Below are positions 5,938 through 5,952 of a stretch of 5,952 nucleotides of DNA, piece by piece. Both the position numbers and the translations under genes were made by a program. Source of the stretch: Bacteroidales bacterium (lineage in GTDB: Bacteria > Bacteroidota > Bacteroidia > Bacteroidales > UBA10428). The notes under the pieces are model-generated. The model worked only from the letters and a program-made list of their open reading frames with translations. It was not told the DNA's origin and made no database searches. The stretch lies in NCBI GenBank assembly GCA_003508755.1, contig DNTK01000053.1, positions 1-5,952 on the forward strand. The letters are read 5' to 3'. The first letter of the stretch is position 1. Every line of letters begins with the position of its first letter.

Positions 5938-5952
5938 CTTTTCTTTGGATTC

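Noticed and set aside
5935..5952. Possible end of another minus-strand gene (codons for ESKEK then TAA) at the right edge
   Set aside because: Five codons in an arbitrary frame are not enough to support a gene; the sequence right of the window is needed.
1..5952. CRISPR array, insertion sequence, phage, toxin-antitoxin, tRNA or riboswitch
   Set aside because: No spaced direct repeats, terminal inverted repeats, transposase motifs, cloverleaf or long structured leader was seen; coding genes fill nearly all the window.

Overview
The window reads as ordinary chromosomal housekeeping sequence from a member of the Bacteroidota, probably a Bacteroidales/Marinilabiliales-type organism. The base composition is moderately AT-rich, most starts lack a Shine-Dalgarno and have A-rich leaders, and a Bacteroidota-type -7 box (TATCTTTG, consensus TAnnTTTG) sits upstream of guaA. 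The encoded proteins also look like Bacteroidota family members. The taxonomic call is inference from these traits, not from a marker gene.

All seven genes lie on the minus strand, so transcription runs from high to low coordinates. In that order they are: an anti-anti-sigma-like STAS protein (5564-5914), ribonuclease Z (rnz, 4638-5549), a 122-bp spacer with a promoter, GMP synthase (guaA, 2986-4515, GTG start), a SiaC/DUF1987 regulatory phosphoprotein (2542-2928), a secreted S41 C-terminal processing peptidase (845-2443), the nicotinamide riboside transporter PnuC (207-845), and the first 78 codons of a NadR-type nicotinamide riboside kinase that runs off the left edge (1-234). No stretch longer than about 122 bp lacks a gene. 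No tRNA, rRNA, CRISPR array, insertion sequence or phage gene was seen.

There appear to be two or three transcription units. STAS and rnz are 14 bp apart and form one. guaA has its own promoter. The siaC-like gene, the peptidase, pnuC and nadR follow in the same direction. The last three are tightly coupled: the peptidase stop and the pnuC start share a base (TAATG) behind a strong AGGAGG, and pnuC overlaps the kinase gene by 28 bp. The clearest pathway is PnuC plus kinase, which import nicotinamide riboside and trap it as NMN for NAD synthesis. guaA makes GMP. The SiaC-like and STAS proteins belong to partner-switching phosphoregulation, but their kinases, phosphatases and targets are not in the window.

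I found no convincing previously undescribed system. The points most worth checking are the coupling of a periplasmic protease to the nicotinamide riboside transporter, the SiaC-like gene placed after guaA without its usual partners, and the repeat-like spacer between rnz and guaA.
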